Both the position numbers and the translations under genes were made by a program. DNA of 64,000 nt. Source: Ryuthela nishihirai (lineage: Eukaryota; Arthropoda; Arachnida; Araneae; Heptathelidae). Below the pieces are notes generated by a model. The model made no database searches, was not told the origin of the DNA, and worked only from the letters and a program-made list of their open reading frames with translations. Positions 44,101 to 53,725 of this stretch are shown piece by piece. Each line of letters begins with the position of its first letter. Within the stretch, counting starts at the first letter, position 1. Location of the stretch: NCBI GenBank assembly GCA_038380435.1, contig JAWZYU010000006.1, forward strand, positions 37,698,501 through 37,762,500, given 5' to 3'.

Positions 44101-44961
44101 CCGCTAAAGAATTCACCCCCACAAACCCTAAAGGTAATGAATCTCTTTTGTTGCGATCTTATGCAACCACGGCAATTCCCGGTTCCGCTTGTACAGCACT
44201 ACCTGGTTATGAAAAGCCGTGCTTATCTAGAGCCGGGGGCAAGGAATACGCCCTATAGGCGCACCTCAACCCCAGCCTCACATGGCAGCAGTCCTATAGA
44301 AGGAAAGCTGACCACGGAAGAAACCTTACTTTAATCTATTCCCCGGTTTGCAAATGTGCAAGGATATATAGATCCAAGCTCGATCGGCACCCGGGGTGGA
44401 GACTCTTAGTAGGACCCGGACTTTTGAAAGGGCTCTGGCTTACTAGGAGCCAATCCCGTTCTGCCGAGCCCTTGAACAGCTCCACTGAGCTCCTGAGAGG
44501 TGAGGTCTCAGACCCTGTCACCGACCAACCGACTAGGGAACCAGTTGGCAGCATCGTCGACCTCGGTTGGCTGACACATTCATTCCAGAATCCTCTGATT
44601 TCATGGGCATTTTAAAAACGAGATAACCGATCAGTATGGACCCAACGTCACTATAGATCGGTACATCTCCATAGACCCTAAAAATTATGTAATGGAAATA
44701 TCTAACGGTGAAACTGTCACCCGTGCTAAAGGATTTAAATTGAGTGTGTGCAACAGGGAACGTTACACTACGGAGCTTCTCCACAACTTAATTCTAGTAG
44801 GACCCCCAACCACTTTTAACGTACCCTTCAACGTCCAAATTGACAAGCATAAGGCCACCCTCACTAATCGTCCTTTCCATAAAAAACTATCTTATAATTT
44901 TAATAAGAGGATCTTTAAACCTGGTCAAAGTGACACATTCCCTTTCGGTTTCAAAGCCTAA
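41101..44961 (+). pseudogene. polB: Polinton family B DNA polymerase (PolB)
   Basis: Protein-primed replicative polymerase with 3'-5' exonuclease. 41158-41478 is the N-terminal region. After a frameshift and stops near 41480-41575 one frame runs to 44258. It holds a Cys/His zinc-ribbon-like segment (CNRTCRACM, CNFCCGYF, CVDCG; 41860-42070), Exo I YFDIETVE (42134-42157), Exo II AHNGRGFDF (42312-42338), Exo III EYCKSDV (42699-42719), polymerase motif A EVNSLYTAI (~43372, the usual Asp is Glu) and motif B KRALHNLWGKL (43932-43964). Motif C is not recognisable. 44606-44961 is the C-terminus in another frame. In-frame stops lie at 42156, 42477, 42621, 42732 and 43593, each a single base change away from a sense codon, with no indel between 41598 and 44258. 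Length fits the family. Confidence 0.92.
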
Positions 44962-45590
44962 ATTCTTGTTGAATAAATATAACACTAACAAACTCATAAT
45001 AATAATAAGCAGCCATCAGACCCATTAAAACCATATTTTACATTCTTTAGCCACTTTGACACATTCTAACTCTTTCTGCAGTATGTCACTGTTTTTAACA
45101 AACTCTGATTTTTATACTATATCACTGCTTTATTATGTTACTACCATACGCGTATTATTTACTTTGATTTTAAATGCTATGATTTTACATTATTATTTCT
45201 ATGATTTTAATTGGTCATACATGTATTATTTTGTAAACTATGCTTTATTATTTCCTGTATTATTTTTATGCTGTGCTATGTCACTGCTTTATTATTCCTG
45301 AAGTACTATTTTTACGCTATGATTTTTATACTATGGTTTTTATACTATGGTATATCACTGCTTTATTATTTCTGCAGTACGTTTTAAATTGGTCATTCAC
45401 TTATTTTGTAAATTATACTGTTTCGCTACTTTACTTATTATTTCTCTAGTATGATTTTAAATGATTTTACATTATTATTTCTACGATTTAAATTGGTCAT
45501 TCGCTTATTTTTGTAAATTATGACTTATACACGTTATTCACTCTGATTTTACTCTGACATCTTATGCTATGACTGTTCAAGTTTTTATTT
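44962..45590. other. AT-rich convergent intergenic region
   Basis: Between the ends of the rightward polymerase and the leftward gene block. It contains diverged repeats of TATGATTTTA, ATTGGTCATNC and TATTTTGTAAA words (45060-45540). It would hold the polyadenylation signals of both transcription units; ATAAATATAA and AATAATAATAA words follow the PolB stop. Confidence 0.6.
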
Positions 45591-45914
45591 TGATTAAGCA
45601 TGAAATGTTTTTAAACCCTGAATTGCGTGTACTGTGCGATCTATGAGTTTTGCTTTACTCCTGCAAAGATGAATGATATTACCTAGGAGCAGATTACGTG
45701 CAGAGGAACCCTGCAGTGCACGGTTACGAACACTGGACATCCCCATAGCTCCCGGACTTCCAGGTGTGGGGGGAGATCCACTGCATTCCACGAGCGTGGG
45801 AAGCCAGGCTTTGGAATTCGTGTCATACAATCGGAAGGAAAACGAATCTAGACAAGTTACATTCTTTTTATTAAGGTGATTACTGAGACTGCATTAATAT
45901 TTCCGGCGTTTACA
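45591..45914. other. short frames of unknown nature
   Basis: Frames of 68-78 aa on opposite strands overlap here. No domain is recognised and neither overlaps its neighbour the way the other Polinton genes do, so no gene is called. Confidence 0.35.
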
Positions 45915-46349
45915 TTAAAAAATTTCCCAATTAATTTGCTGTATAAATTCCTTCTGACCGGGGATGTCGGGTTTTCGATTTTTTCTGACTGCTTCTGTGA
46001 GTAGGTCGGGTAGATACGCGTCTGGTCTACCATAATTTAAAAGTCTGCCTCTTGAATCCCATCGAACTGTTTCGGGCAAAGATTTTATTTTTTCTTGAAC
46101 CTTGCTTTTGAAGTGACGAAGAGACATGTCAATTATGTCTTTTACTGATAGACCTGGAGTGATTGTCATTTCGTCTGGCGCCTCGATTTTTTTCGAATAT
46201 TGTAAATATTTTCGTAAAGCGGTCAGATACGCCTCTGCTTTCTGATCGGAATTTCCAGGAGATTTCAAAATACGTTGCATGTCGCTATCGAGATCATCAG
46301 TTTTCGCTTTTAGATGACGCTTTTCTACGGGTTTAAAGGAGAGACTCAT
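45915..46349 (-). CDS. Polinton protein of unknown function, 144 aa
   Basis: Intact frame starting at an ATG (46349) whose ATGA overlaps the stop of the preceding small gene, so the start is well supported. It is basic and charged at the N-terminus (KPVEKRHLKAK), likely helical, with no membrane segment. It is the last gene of the leftward block, next to the ATPase and small protein, a place where Polintons encode lineage-specific virion or DNA-binding proteins. It is one of only four or so frames in the element without damage. Function is not known. Confidence 0.7.
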   Translation of the reverse strand: MSLSFKPVEKRHLKAKTDDLDSDMQRILKSPGNSDQKAEAYLTALRKYLQYSKKIEAPDEMTITPGLSVKDIIDMSLRHFKSKVQEKIKSLPETVRWDSRGRLLNYGRPDAYLPDLLTEAVRKNRKPDIPGQKEFIQQINWEIF

Positions 46350-46673
46350 AGCTGGAATAAATTAGCTATCAGGAGGACCACATTTGAGAGAAGAGGAAGC
46401 AGAAATTCGGCACCTTTCTGACGTATTTATGCACGTTTAGATTTCACACTAATGTTTTTTGCAGCTAGCTTTCGCATAATGCACTTGTGTTTAGACAATT
46501 TTTTCAGTACATTTGAAGAAATTGGTAGATTGGCTCTTACTAAATTGAAAAAAATTCGCACAAAGCAAGTAGCTCACTGTCACTTGCGGTTTTCAACAAC
46601 GCCGAACGTTTCTTAGGGTTCTTGTTACGTATTACAGATAACGAAAAAACGACTCCTTCGTTTTAATTCTCAT
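46346..46673 (-). pseudogene. Polinton small basic/hydrophobic protein
   Basis: About 108 codons, previously easy to miss because it is broken. Reading from the ATG at 46673, segments are NKNPKKRSALLKTASDSELL, NLVRANLPISSNVLKKL, KNISVKSKRA, a TAA codon, IRQKGAEFLLPLLSN and a hydrophobic end VVLLIANLF. A basic middle and a hydrophobic C-terminus after a K/RQKG word are typical of a conserved short Polinton protein that recalls small adenoviral core/lytic peptides (resemblance only). Frame changes occur near 46650 and in the T run at 46541-46555. It overlaps the ATPase gene by 11 nt and the next gene by 4 nt. Confidence 0.7.
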
Positions 46674-47317
46674 TCTTCATGTAAATAATTTCAGGATACT
46701 CAGGAGGAAGTATTCTACTTCTAAGACGCTGCTCATCTGGTGTTTTCATGCCACAGTCCAGCAATAAATAGCCATGAGATCTCTGTGTAGCTAGCTTAAA
46801 TGCATCCAATAATAATTTCGTCTCTCCGGGAAACATTTGTCTTGCTAAATAACTAATCTGAGAAACGTCCCTGGGGTTTTTGAATAAAACTAAATAATGC
46901 GAGTTGAGACTGATATCCCTTGCGCATTTACCTTGAAAAAAATAAATTCTGAGTGATGAGGACGACCATGGCATTCAGATGATGAGACCGCTTTGTGAAT
47001 AGATCAGATACCCTTGTATCATCTGCAACTTGAACAAACATATCATCCAGCACGAGCAAAGTACGTTGCTTTGCATTCAACTGTAGGTCGGGGAAGCCTT
47101 CCACGAATTCTACTTTTCGTTTGAAGGATTCGAACGCAGGCTGCCACAAAGAATAACAGTAGATGATTCTGTCGGGATTCGGAGAGAACACTTTATCTGC
47201 ATGGCGTATGAGTTCCAAAACAAAAGTGGTTTTTTCACATTGATTGGGTCTGCTAACAAGAATTGTACTTGGGGATTGCATAGTGGAAAAAGACTGGCTA
47301 ATAATCGAGCATGCCAT
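46663..47317 (-). pseudogene. Polinton genome-packaging ATPase (FtsK/HerA type)
   Basis: 46928-47317 holds the N-terminal half and 46663-46974 the rest in a shifted frame. The Walker A site (SRPNQCEKTTF, residues ~22-32) retains the K-T pair but both usual glycines are replaced (Arg and Glu), so nucleotide binding would be lost. Walker B is LLVLDDM (residues ~87-93), and a sensor-like VVLITQNLF follows near residue 117-125. The shifted half has the typical FPGETKLLLDAFKLA segment. The ATG at 47317 overlaps the end of the protease gene by 20 nt. Confidence 0.87.
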
Positions 47318-48137
47318 TAAATAGTGTTATCAAGAACTTATTAAATCCCAGGTGGCAAAAATAACGCTTCTTCAGGAACCGCTTTAAGGTCACGCCTCTC
47401 GTACGTAGAAAGAGGAAATAGAGACAGTGAACCCCACATGTGAAGGGGCTGGAATGGCTCAGACGGTAGCGCGCCAGGCTGGTAATCTGTAGTTCCCAGG
47501 TTCGAGTCCCAGCTGGGTCAGCGTTGAGATTTATCTCCGCAAAATTCCCCTCCCTGCCCACGGTCAGTAGGGGACACCGATGGGCTTGGAAAGGCCGCCG
47601 TCCGTCGGATGGGACGTTAAGCCGTGGCCCCGTGTGTGGGAGAGCCATACCCTGTGCACGTTAAAGAACACGCTGGATGGCCTTAACGGGAGGCTACCAT
47701 CTGTCTCCCAACAGCTGTTCCAGTGGGTCCCCTCCCCCAACCTTCTCTGAGCCTTCGGGGTCCATGTGACCTGGCCATTTAGCCCATGGTGTGCAAAAAA
47801 GTGCCGCTCAGAGCTAAAACATCCCAACCCCACATGTGATGGAAACTGGCGACTGCAGTGGTAACGTTGGGTACAATATCCGGTTCATCCCTATCTTCCT
47901 ATAATATTCTTTGATGCTAGGCTCCATATCTAGGAACTCAAAATGTTCGACTGTTCTCTTGTTCACGCAGACAGTTACCCAGTGTTCTCCAGTAGAGGTC
48001 GAAACATCAGTGTTAAAGATAAAAAGACACTGCTTCTTCGTAATGTTTGGCAGCTGGTCTCTAGCAAACACTCTTAGAAACAAAGGATGAGTAAAGGGGT
48101 CATTATGAAGAACGTGAGATAATTGAAGGGTATCCAT
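47298..48137 (-). pseudogene. Polinton adenovirus-type cysteine protease, split by a SINE
   Basis: Capsid maturation protease. 47840-48137 carries the start (MDTLQLSHVL, ATG 48137) and the catalytic His in STGEHWVTVCV. The catalytic Cys lies in ITCGV at 47830-47845. A SINE-A then interrupts the frame. 47298-47440 carries the continuation TCGVHCLYFLF to the stop. The duplicated target CCCCACATGTGA includes the Cys codon, which is therefore present on both sides. The ORF overlaps the major capsid gene by 35 nt and the ATPase gene by 20 nt. An upstream ATG at 48152 is possible, but the 48137 start fits the family better. Confidence 0.88.
47432..47839 (+). mobile_element. SINE-A copy inside the Polinton protease gene
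   Basis: Well preserved copy (47444-47827), opposite to the gene. The 12 bp CCCCACATGTGA flanks it (47432-47443, 47828-47839). It post-dates the Polinton. Confidence 0.96.
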
Positions 48138-49869
48138 CAGCAGAGAAATCAAATAAAATTTTACGATGTTGGTCTATCTCCAAAAGGTTCTCGAATTCTA
48201 CATATAGAATCACGCTCACTGCTTCGATTAGAGGGGTGCCGAATTTGATCTCTAATGTACAATTTGCAATCTTCACTAGATTAAAGTAATCTTCACATTG
48301 TTTACCATCTGCAGACAGTTCGAACCCGTATAATGTGTACCCTTTCGTATAAGCTAAGCGACCAAATTGTAGCCCTTTGTTGTCTTTCCAGACTCTATGA
48401 TTCCAATAACTTTTGATAAGGGCATATATATTGATGATTTGGATAGTCAGGGGTGAGCAGTTGAGAGGGGAATTTCTCGGTGTCAGCATGCAAAGATATA
48501 TAATTTAGATTGTAATGCTTGAAGTTGTATGGATTTCTTGCAAAATCCCCGTTCATGGCAGCTGAGTGGACGATCCCTGCAATGACTCTTTTGGGCATCT
48601 GAGTCGACAATCCCTACAATGACTCTTTTGGGCATCTGAGAGCAATCAATTATCTCTCGTGCACGAAGTAATTCCAGGGCTGAGAGTGAACGATCTGACT
48701 TCCACACGTCTTAAAGGATATTTGGCCGAGGTGGTGTGTAGCATCTGGGCCTGAGCGAGTAGCGTTGGACTGCTGACTTTGACTTCCTTACATAGAAAGC
48801 GACTTCTTCAAATTTCGCTTTGTAAGGAGGGTTTGCTTCGCTAGTCATGTACAGAATTCTGGTTTTGACCTCGTCATCCTCAATCGAAGGTCTACGTGTT
48901 TCAGTAAATACCTGTCTTGTAGAAATAAATCCGCATGCAACCATCCGATTAATTCGATGCTACGCGAACCTGCTAAAGTTTTCCTCGTTTTCCAACCGAG
49001 ATTAGCATACCCACATTTTTCCATTTTGCTTGCAGCATCAAGATGCCATAGCCCACACGTTAAATGGCTTTTTACTGTGTCGGATCCGAAGTTAAGTAAA
49101 TTTCCCAGATAACTTCTGTAGGGGTAAAGACTGTGGATTGGGTTGTTTTACCTCTGAGCGGCATTTTTTTGCACACAATGGGCTAAATGGCCAGGTCACA
49201 AGGACCCCGAAGGCTCAGAGAATGTTGGGGGAGGGGACCCACTGGAACAGCTGTTGGGAGACAGATGGTAGCCTCCCGTCAAGGCCATCCAGCGTGTTCT
49301 TTAACGTGCACAGGGTATGGCTCTCCCGCACACGGGGTCATGGCTTAACGTCCCATCCGACGGACGGCGGCCTTTCCAAGCCCATCGGTGTCCCCTACTG
49401 ACCGTGGGCAAGGCAGGGAAGTTTGCGGAGATAAATCTTAACGCTGACCCAGCTGGGACTCGAACCTGGGAACTACAGATTACGAGCCTGGCGCGTTACC
49501 GACTGAGCCACCCCCGCCCCAAAGACTGTGGCTTCCACTCACTAATTGTTCGTTCAAGTACACATCCACTAGACTAAACAAGCCGTGTAAAAAATTGTTC
49601 GATGGAGCAACAGCTTCCGCATCCGTTATTGGCCTTCCTGCAGCGTCTGTTATTCTTACCTAGATTCTTAAGTGATATCGGGATAAATCGATATATTCGT
49701 CATCACCAACGACGTTAAATTCCAACGGAGCATTTCCTTCTAACGAAGCAAGAGGCTGGTAAGCAACATAAGTAGCTCTTTCAGTCTGTGAGTTGGTCGG
49801 AGGTATAGCAAACAGGTCGAGTTCCGATAGAGCGCAATCGCCAGACAAACCGTGGATTTTTTCGCTCAT
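48103..49869 (-). pseudogene. Polinton major capsid protein (double jelly roll)
   Basis: N-terminus 49531-49869 (ELDLFAIPPT, ATG 49869), then a SINE-A at 49137-49520, then 48945-49136 (YPYRSYLGNLLNFGSD, GWLHADLFLQDRYLL), 48711-48944, 48395-48707 and 48103-48489 (AYTKGYTLYGFELS, EIDQHRKILFDF). This order and these motifs match the Polinton major capsid family. Frameshifts lie near 48925, 48715 and 48610; the last involves a ~37 bp tandem duplication (48569-48645, CAATGACTCTTTTGGGCATC twice) encoding a repeated QMPKRVI word. The ATG overlaps the preceding gene's stop as ATGA. Confidence 0.9.
49126..49531 (-). mobile_element. SINE-A copy inside the major capsid gene
   Basis: Reverse copy (49137-49520), same direction as the gene, flanked by AAAGACTGTGG (49126-49136 and 49521-49531). 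Confidence 0.95.
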
Positions 49870-50222
49870 TTTGCAAAGACGTCCTTCTCTCTACAGTCTC
49901 TCTTTGACAATCTGACAATTTTATTTTGTTTCTTACGCTTTATACCTCTCCCTCGCAGGTTTTTCCCGGCTTCTTCTAACAAGTTAGCCGCACCATCCTT
50001 CAAATTCGATTTGAATGCTTCTTTTGGGTCGCGACCTGATGCAACTTCCGAAGCGAATTTAATTCCTGATCTAGCTGCTTACTTTCCTAGAGAAAACGCC
50101 ATGGGCTTCAGAATCGGGGATACGAAACGTCCGATACTTCTAAATAAGGATCCGAGCCATCCTCCTCTTTGATACCGGGGTCCCCTGAATACCCCTGCGC
50201 CCGTCTGAGCCCTATAGTACGT
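49866..50222 (-). pseudogene. Polinton small capsid-associated protein (pVI/pX-like)
   Basis: About 118 codons on the minus strand. It reads YYRAQTGAG, GPRYQRGGWLGSLFRS, FVSPILKPMAFSLGK, a TAA codon (~50081), ARSGIKFASEVASGRDPKEA and a basic tail (RGRGIKRKKQNK). A glycine-rich PYQRG-type start, a hydrophobic middle and a KEA..basic tail are characteristic of the small protein next to the capsid genes in Polintons. No ATG precedes the frame; an ACG codon (50220-50222) stands where the start would be expected. Its TGA overlaps the major capsid ATG by four bases. Confidence 0.75.
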
Positions 50223-50237
50223 CAGGTAGGTGGAGGG

Positions 50238-51321
50238 CTAGACTCTGTGTACTTGATTCTCATGACGAAAGTGCAGCTTGACTAAAACTTTACCGTACTT
50301 AAAAGATAACGGTTCCCCACTATCTGTGCGAAGAAATATTTTCACACTCTCGAACACGTTCCTTGCCAGAGGGTAATAATCAGAACTCGTAAAAGTTTTC
50401 ACTATAGCCTCGTTGTTGGGTGTTTTTGTAGAGGGGTTAATTACACGTAACAACTCTGCATAAATGTCGCCTAATAAATGAGGCGCTACCAGGTCGGAGT
50501 ACACATAAATTCCAGATATACCCGCGTTAATATCAATGGCATACTTGGACACGGAGATGGTATAGAAATATTTGAATTTGTCAAAACCTAGTAATTCTCC
50601 CAACCCTTTGGAGGAGGCAGGGAACATGAGGTAATACTATTGATGATTTGTGTATGATTATTAGCCAGTTTCTTGAGACCATAATGTTTTCTATCTTCAG
50701 AAGGCATAGTTTGAAGCATAGCAGAGCAAATAGCGTCCACATTTTCGTAACGACCTTGGGGTATCTGGTTCTCGTTTCCTCTTATCACAGGATGGGGCTA
50801 GTAAGTGAAACTAAAATGATGAATCGGGGGTGAAGAAATCGCAGTCATCCTTTCTGACCTTGCTAGCGAAGTTGGCGTAGTTAGGAGTTTCCATGAACGA
50901 CGCGTCGATATTGAAGAATGTATTGAAACTCTCTGCCTCTTTCGTAAAAAACAAAGCGTAATTAGGAGCTTCAATCTGGAACAACCATAAATCATCTCTT
51001 TTCATCACTTTAATATCTATATCTGTAAGAATTTGATGCTGAATATTTTTTACAATCCCCGCTCTCTTCATAGGCTTTCCAAAGTATTGCGAACTTAGCG
51101 AGATCTTAATGGCATCTTTAGGAAAGGAGGGGAACCATCTGAAATGTGTGGAGAAGGAGCTTTTCGAATCGTCGATATTATACCAACTCGTAGGAATGTA
51201 ATACCTCCCATTCGCAATTCAGCTCGATTGGCTGTGCCAGTCTCGTGGTATAATCACTCTGAGTGTTAGAAGGGTAAACGTCATTGCTGGCGGAGGAAGG
51301 GAGAGTTAAGTAGAAAGCCAT
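50238..51321 (-). pseudogene. Polinton minor capsid (penton-like) protein
   Basis: The start is at the ATG 51321 (MAFYLTLPSS, then a WEVLHSYELVQY-type segment), and it continues as 50811-51071 (VMKRDDLWLFQIEAPN), 50588-50788 and 50238-50627 (GISGIYVYSDLV, PHLLGDIYAELL, DSGEPLSFKYGKVLVKLHF). The order and C-terminal motifs match the Polinton minor capsid protein, which forms the pentons. At least three frameshifts or stops separate the pieces. The start codon overlaps the integrase end by 16 nt. Confidence 0.82.
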
Positions 51322-52409
51322 TTTCTAGGTATCCAGCTGGGAGTAGGATAATCTCTCCACTTCACTAAGACGCCTTTTTTGCAGTCCCGGGCCAAGATTT
51401 TTTCCACTGCGTAGAGATCAGGGAGATTTATTTTCTGCAGTTCTCGGCTATAGAAAGTTCCACGTATCTTGTTACCATCACTGTATATACCATCATTGTT
51501 GTTACCATCACTTGTTACCATCACTTATTACCATCATTGTATATATCACTTCGTAAACAGGTGTTCTAGGTACGATTCTTTTCACTCGAAATATCTCTCG
51601 AGTCCACTGTTGCGACGCACCTTTCTTGAATGGAAGCTTCAAACTGCCGAGTCTCACGTGATCTCCCTCTTTAAAACGGACAGGTTCTGCCTGCTTTGGC
51701 GCTCCGTATAATCTCTCCCAGACGATACTCTCATTAAAAAGATCCACGTCCTTGGGAGCAAAGCCGTGAGCTCGATGTTTGGAAGCATTATAACCCTTCA
51801 CTATGGAATCCAGAATTGTAATTGAATCCAATATTGTGTAAGAATCCAAAATTTTTACATTTAGTGAAATAACGCCATAATTTTTCTCTCAGGGTTCGAT
51901 TCAGTCTTTCTACCAATGCAGCTTTCTTATCACTATAAGACACGAAGAAGTGAAGGTTTTTTTTCTTTTAGGAATTTTTGAAAAACACGGTTTGTGAATT
52001 CTGTCTCCTGATCGGTGTTTAGAGTCATGGGTTCACGACCCTGCGCTAGAATCTGTTCAAATGCTTCTTTCACAGCAGTTCCTGTTTTCTTTTTCACAGG
52101 AATCGTCCATGCATAGCGAGATAAAATATCGATGACGACTAATATGTATCCATAGCCATCATTAAATCGTGCAATATTTTCCACGAACATTAAATCTGCT
52201 TGCCATTGTTGATCCAGACCTGTCATGTACGTTTGGTTCCTTTCGAATTTGCTCGTTGCCGGTCTGTGGAGAGTGTACGTCTCTTGACCCGATAACCATT
52301 CTCTGACTGTCTTTGGATCCTGTCCAATACTCTGGGATAATCGAGTCACCCCTCCAAAGCTGCCAGGGTTCTTGGGATCGTAATATGCTTTTTCTAACGC
52401 GGCGTTCAT
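51306..52409 (-). pseudogene. Polinton integrase (rve fold with chromodomain)
   Basis: Retroviral-type integrase. The start is likely the internal Met of MNAALEKAYYDPKNPGSFGG (52409). Catalytic Asp lies in QWQADLMF (codon 52194-52196), second Asp in NTDQETEF (52011-52013), and Glu in ALVERLNRT (51908-51910), giving the D-x~61-D-x~34-E spacing of the rve family. Frame is lost in a T run at 51958-51966. The C-terminal chromodomain reads LYAVEKILARDCKKG, LVKWRDYPTPSWIPR (51315-51415). A GATGGTAAC-type short tandem repeat (51465-51545) expands the linker before the chromodomain, and an ILDSITILDS duplication lies near 51810-51850. Confidence 0.9.
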
Positions 52410-52530
52410 CGACCAGCAGTAGCTTACCCTCTTTAATCCAGACCTCGATAGGAAGGGAGTCAGGTACATCTATAGATATACGGTCTGCAGCCTCTTCACA
52501 CAACTCTCTCGATGTGTAAAGACCGGATGG

Positions 52531-52860
52531 TCATAGTACATCGCTTTTGTTCCCACCTCCACCAGACAGAATCGGTAATTCGGAGCCCACATTTTTCTCG
52601 ACCCACTCGTCCAGAGTAACGAGTTTCTTCCACTGAGAAAAAGATAAGTTAATTCCTTTCACCGTCGGTTGTTTACGTAAAAATAATCTGATATTCACAG
52701 TTTTATTACACACGTTCAACCAAATATTTCCTCCCAAATGCCTAGAATCTCCGCAACGTGTGGCTAAATAATCTGGAGATGACGTAACCCCACAAATCAC
52801 AGCGACCCCTATCAGCGTACAGAGAACAGCTGTTGCTGATGCTGTCTTCACACGATTCAT
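52531..52860 (-). CDS. Polinton accessory ORF, PC4-like, 109 aa
   Basis: Intact frame from the ATG at 52860. Residues 10-27 are hydrophobic (AVLCTLIGVAVICGV), like a signal anchor. Residues 52-85 (VNIRLFLRKQPTVKGINLSF, then QWKKLVTL) resemble the nucleic-acid-binding PC4/Sub1 fold signature of a basic strand, K-G-I-x-L and Q-W-x-x-L. The same signature occurs in the preceding ORF. The C-terminus is Gly-rich. 48 nt separate it from that ORF. Function, if any, is inferred as DNA or RNA binding; the hydrophobic start is unusual for that fold. Confidence 0.6.
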   Translation of the reverse strand: MNRVKTASATAVLCTLIGVAVICGVTSSPDYLATRCGDSRHLGGNIWLNVCNKTVNIRLFLRKQPTVKGINLSFSQWKKLVTLDEWVEKNVGSELPILSGGGGNKSDVL

Positions 52861-52908
52861 GACGTAAATGAGTACACAACACAGTGATTGTTAGGTAATA
52901 TCGGACTT

Positions 52909-53706
52909 CTATTTACAAAACCAATTGTCGCTAGTATACAGGTTGTCTTTTGCTCTCTTTAACACGTCACCAGAGGACACAGAGGAAAGAAAAGCGTCGT
53001 CTACATAAGAGAGGAAGCCTCGAGCCCACGCCGTGTTAACAGATGCATTAGCAATAGCGTCAATGTCCAATGAGCGCACTGCATCGTTCAAATAAGTATT
53101 CAAACAATGTTCTTTATCCTCGGGCTCTATAAGCCCAGTCCTGGGTAGCAAGGCTTGAATTAGATCTTGCATCACAATGTACGTCAATAACTGTATCAAA
53201 TGTCCTTGACCCTCTGCCGGGGGAGTCAAAAGAAATGCTAGTAGAAGGTCTCTCTGTTCGGCGATGGCGTGTCGCAGGTGAAAATTAACATCGGACCTGC
53301 GATGATGATCCAGGCTGTTTTTCACATCGTCGCGACGGTTTCGCATTTCCTTCCACTGGGACAAAGCGAGATTCACATCGCAAGATGTCGAACCAGGTAG
53401 GGATTTGATGATGTCGAGGCATCGGCACCCATCACTGTTACAGTAAGTGCACAATTGTAGGTTGCTCGTCATGAACCAAGTCTCTTTTTCGGTGGAATTA
53501 GCGACGTCGATTCTGTCCGACACCGCTAGTAATTCCTGACACTCCGGAAGGGTTAGAGTGATCCCTTTCTTCGTTGGGCAAAGTAGGCCTCCTTCACTGA
53601 AGCTGCGGTAACGACGCACGTGGACCTGGAGACGTTCACGGTACAGTCTAGGCACGACGAAAATCTCATCTCCGAGAGGGTAGGAGAGTTCACTAGCAGG
53701 CTGCAT
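52909..53706 (-). CDS. Polinton accessory ORF with PC4-like segments, 265 aa
   Basis: Intact frame, ATG 53706. Residues ~28-62 (LQVHVRRYRSF, CPTKKGITLTLPECQELL) match a PC4-like strand and K-K-G-I-x-L-x-L signature. A Cys cluster follows (CTYCNSDGCRC, ~86-96). Residues ~101-120 (SCDVNLALSQWKEM) look like the second half of another PC4-like unit. The rest is helical with no known domain. Its integrity in a decayed element is notable. It lies between the exonuclease-like and 109-aa genes in the same direction. Not seen as a standard Polinton core gene; assignment is by motif only. Confidence 0.6.
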   Translation of the reverse strand: MQPASELSYPLGDEIFVVPRLYRERLQVHVRRYRSFSEGGLLCPTKKGITLTLPECQELLAVSDRIDVANSTEKETWFMTSNLQLCTYCNSDGCRCLDIIKSLPGSTSCDVNLALSQWKEMRNRRDDVKNSLDHHRRSDVNFHLRHAIAEQRDLLLAFLLTPPAEGQGHLIQLLTYIVMQDLIQALLPRTGLIEPEDKEHCLNTYLNDAVRSLDIDAIANASVNTAWARGFLSYVDDAFLSSVSSGDVLKRAKDNLYTSDNWFCK

Positions 53707-53725
53707 GGCGACAACTGATGTTTGT

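Noticed and set aside
49852..50172. Plus-strand 106-aa gene
   Set aside because: Shadow of the pVI-like Polinton gene on the minus strand, which has the recognisable motifs and the ATGA overlap.
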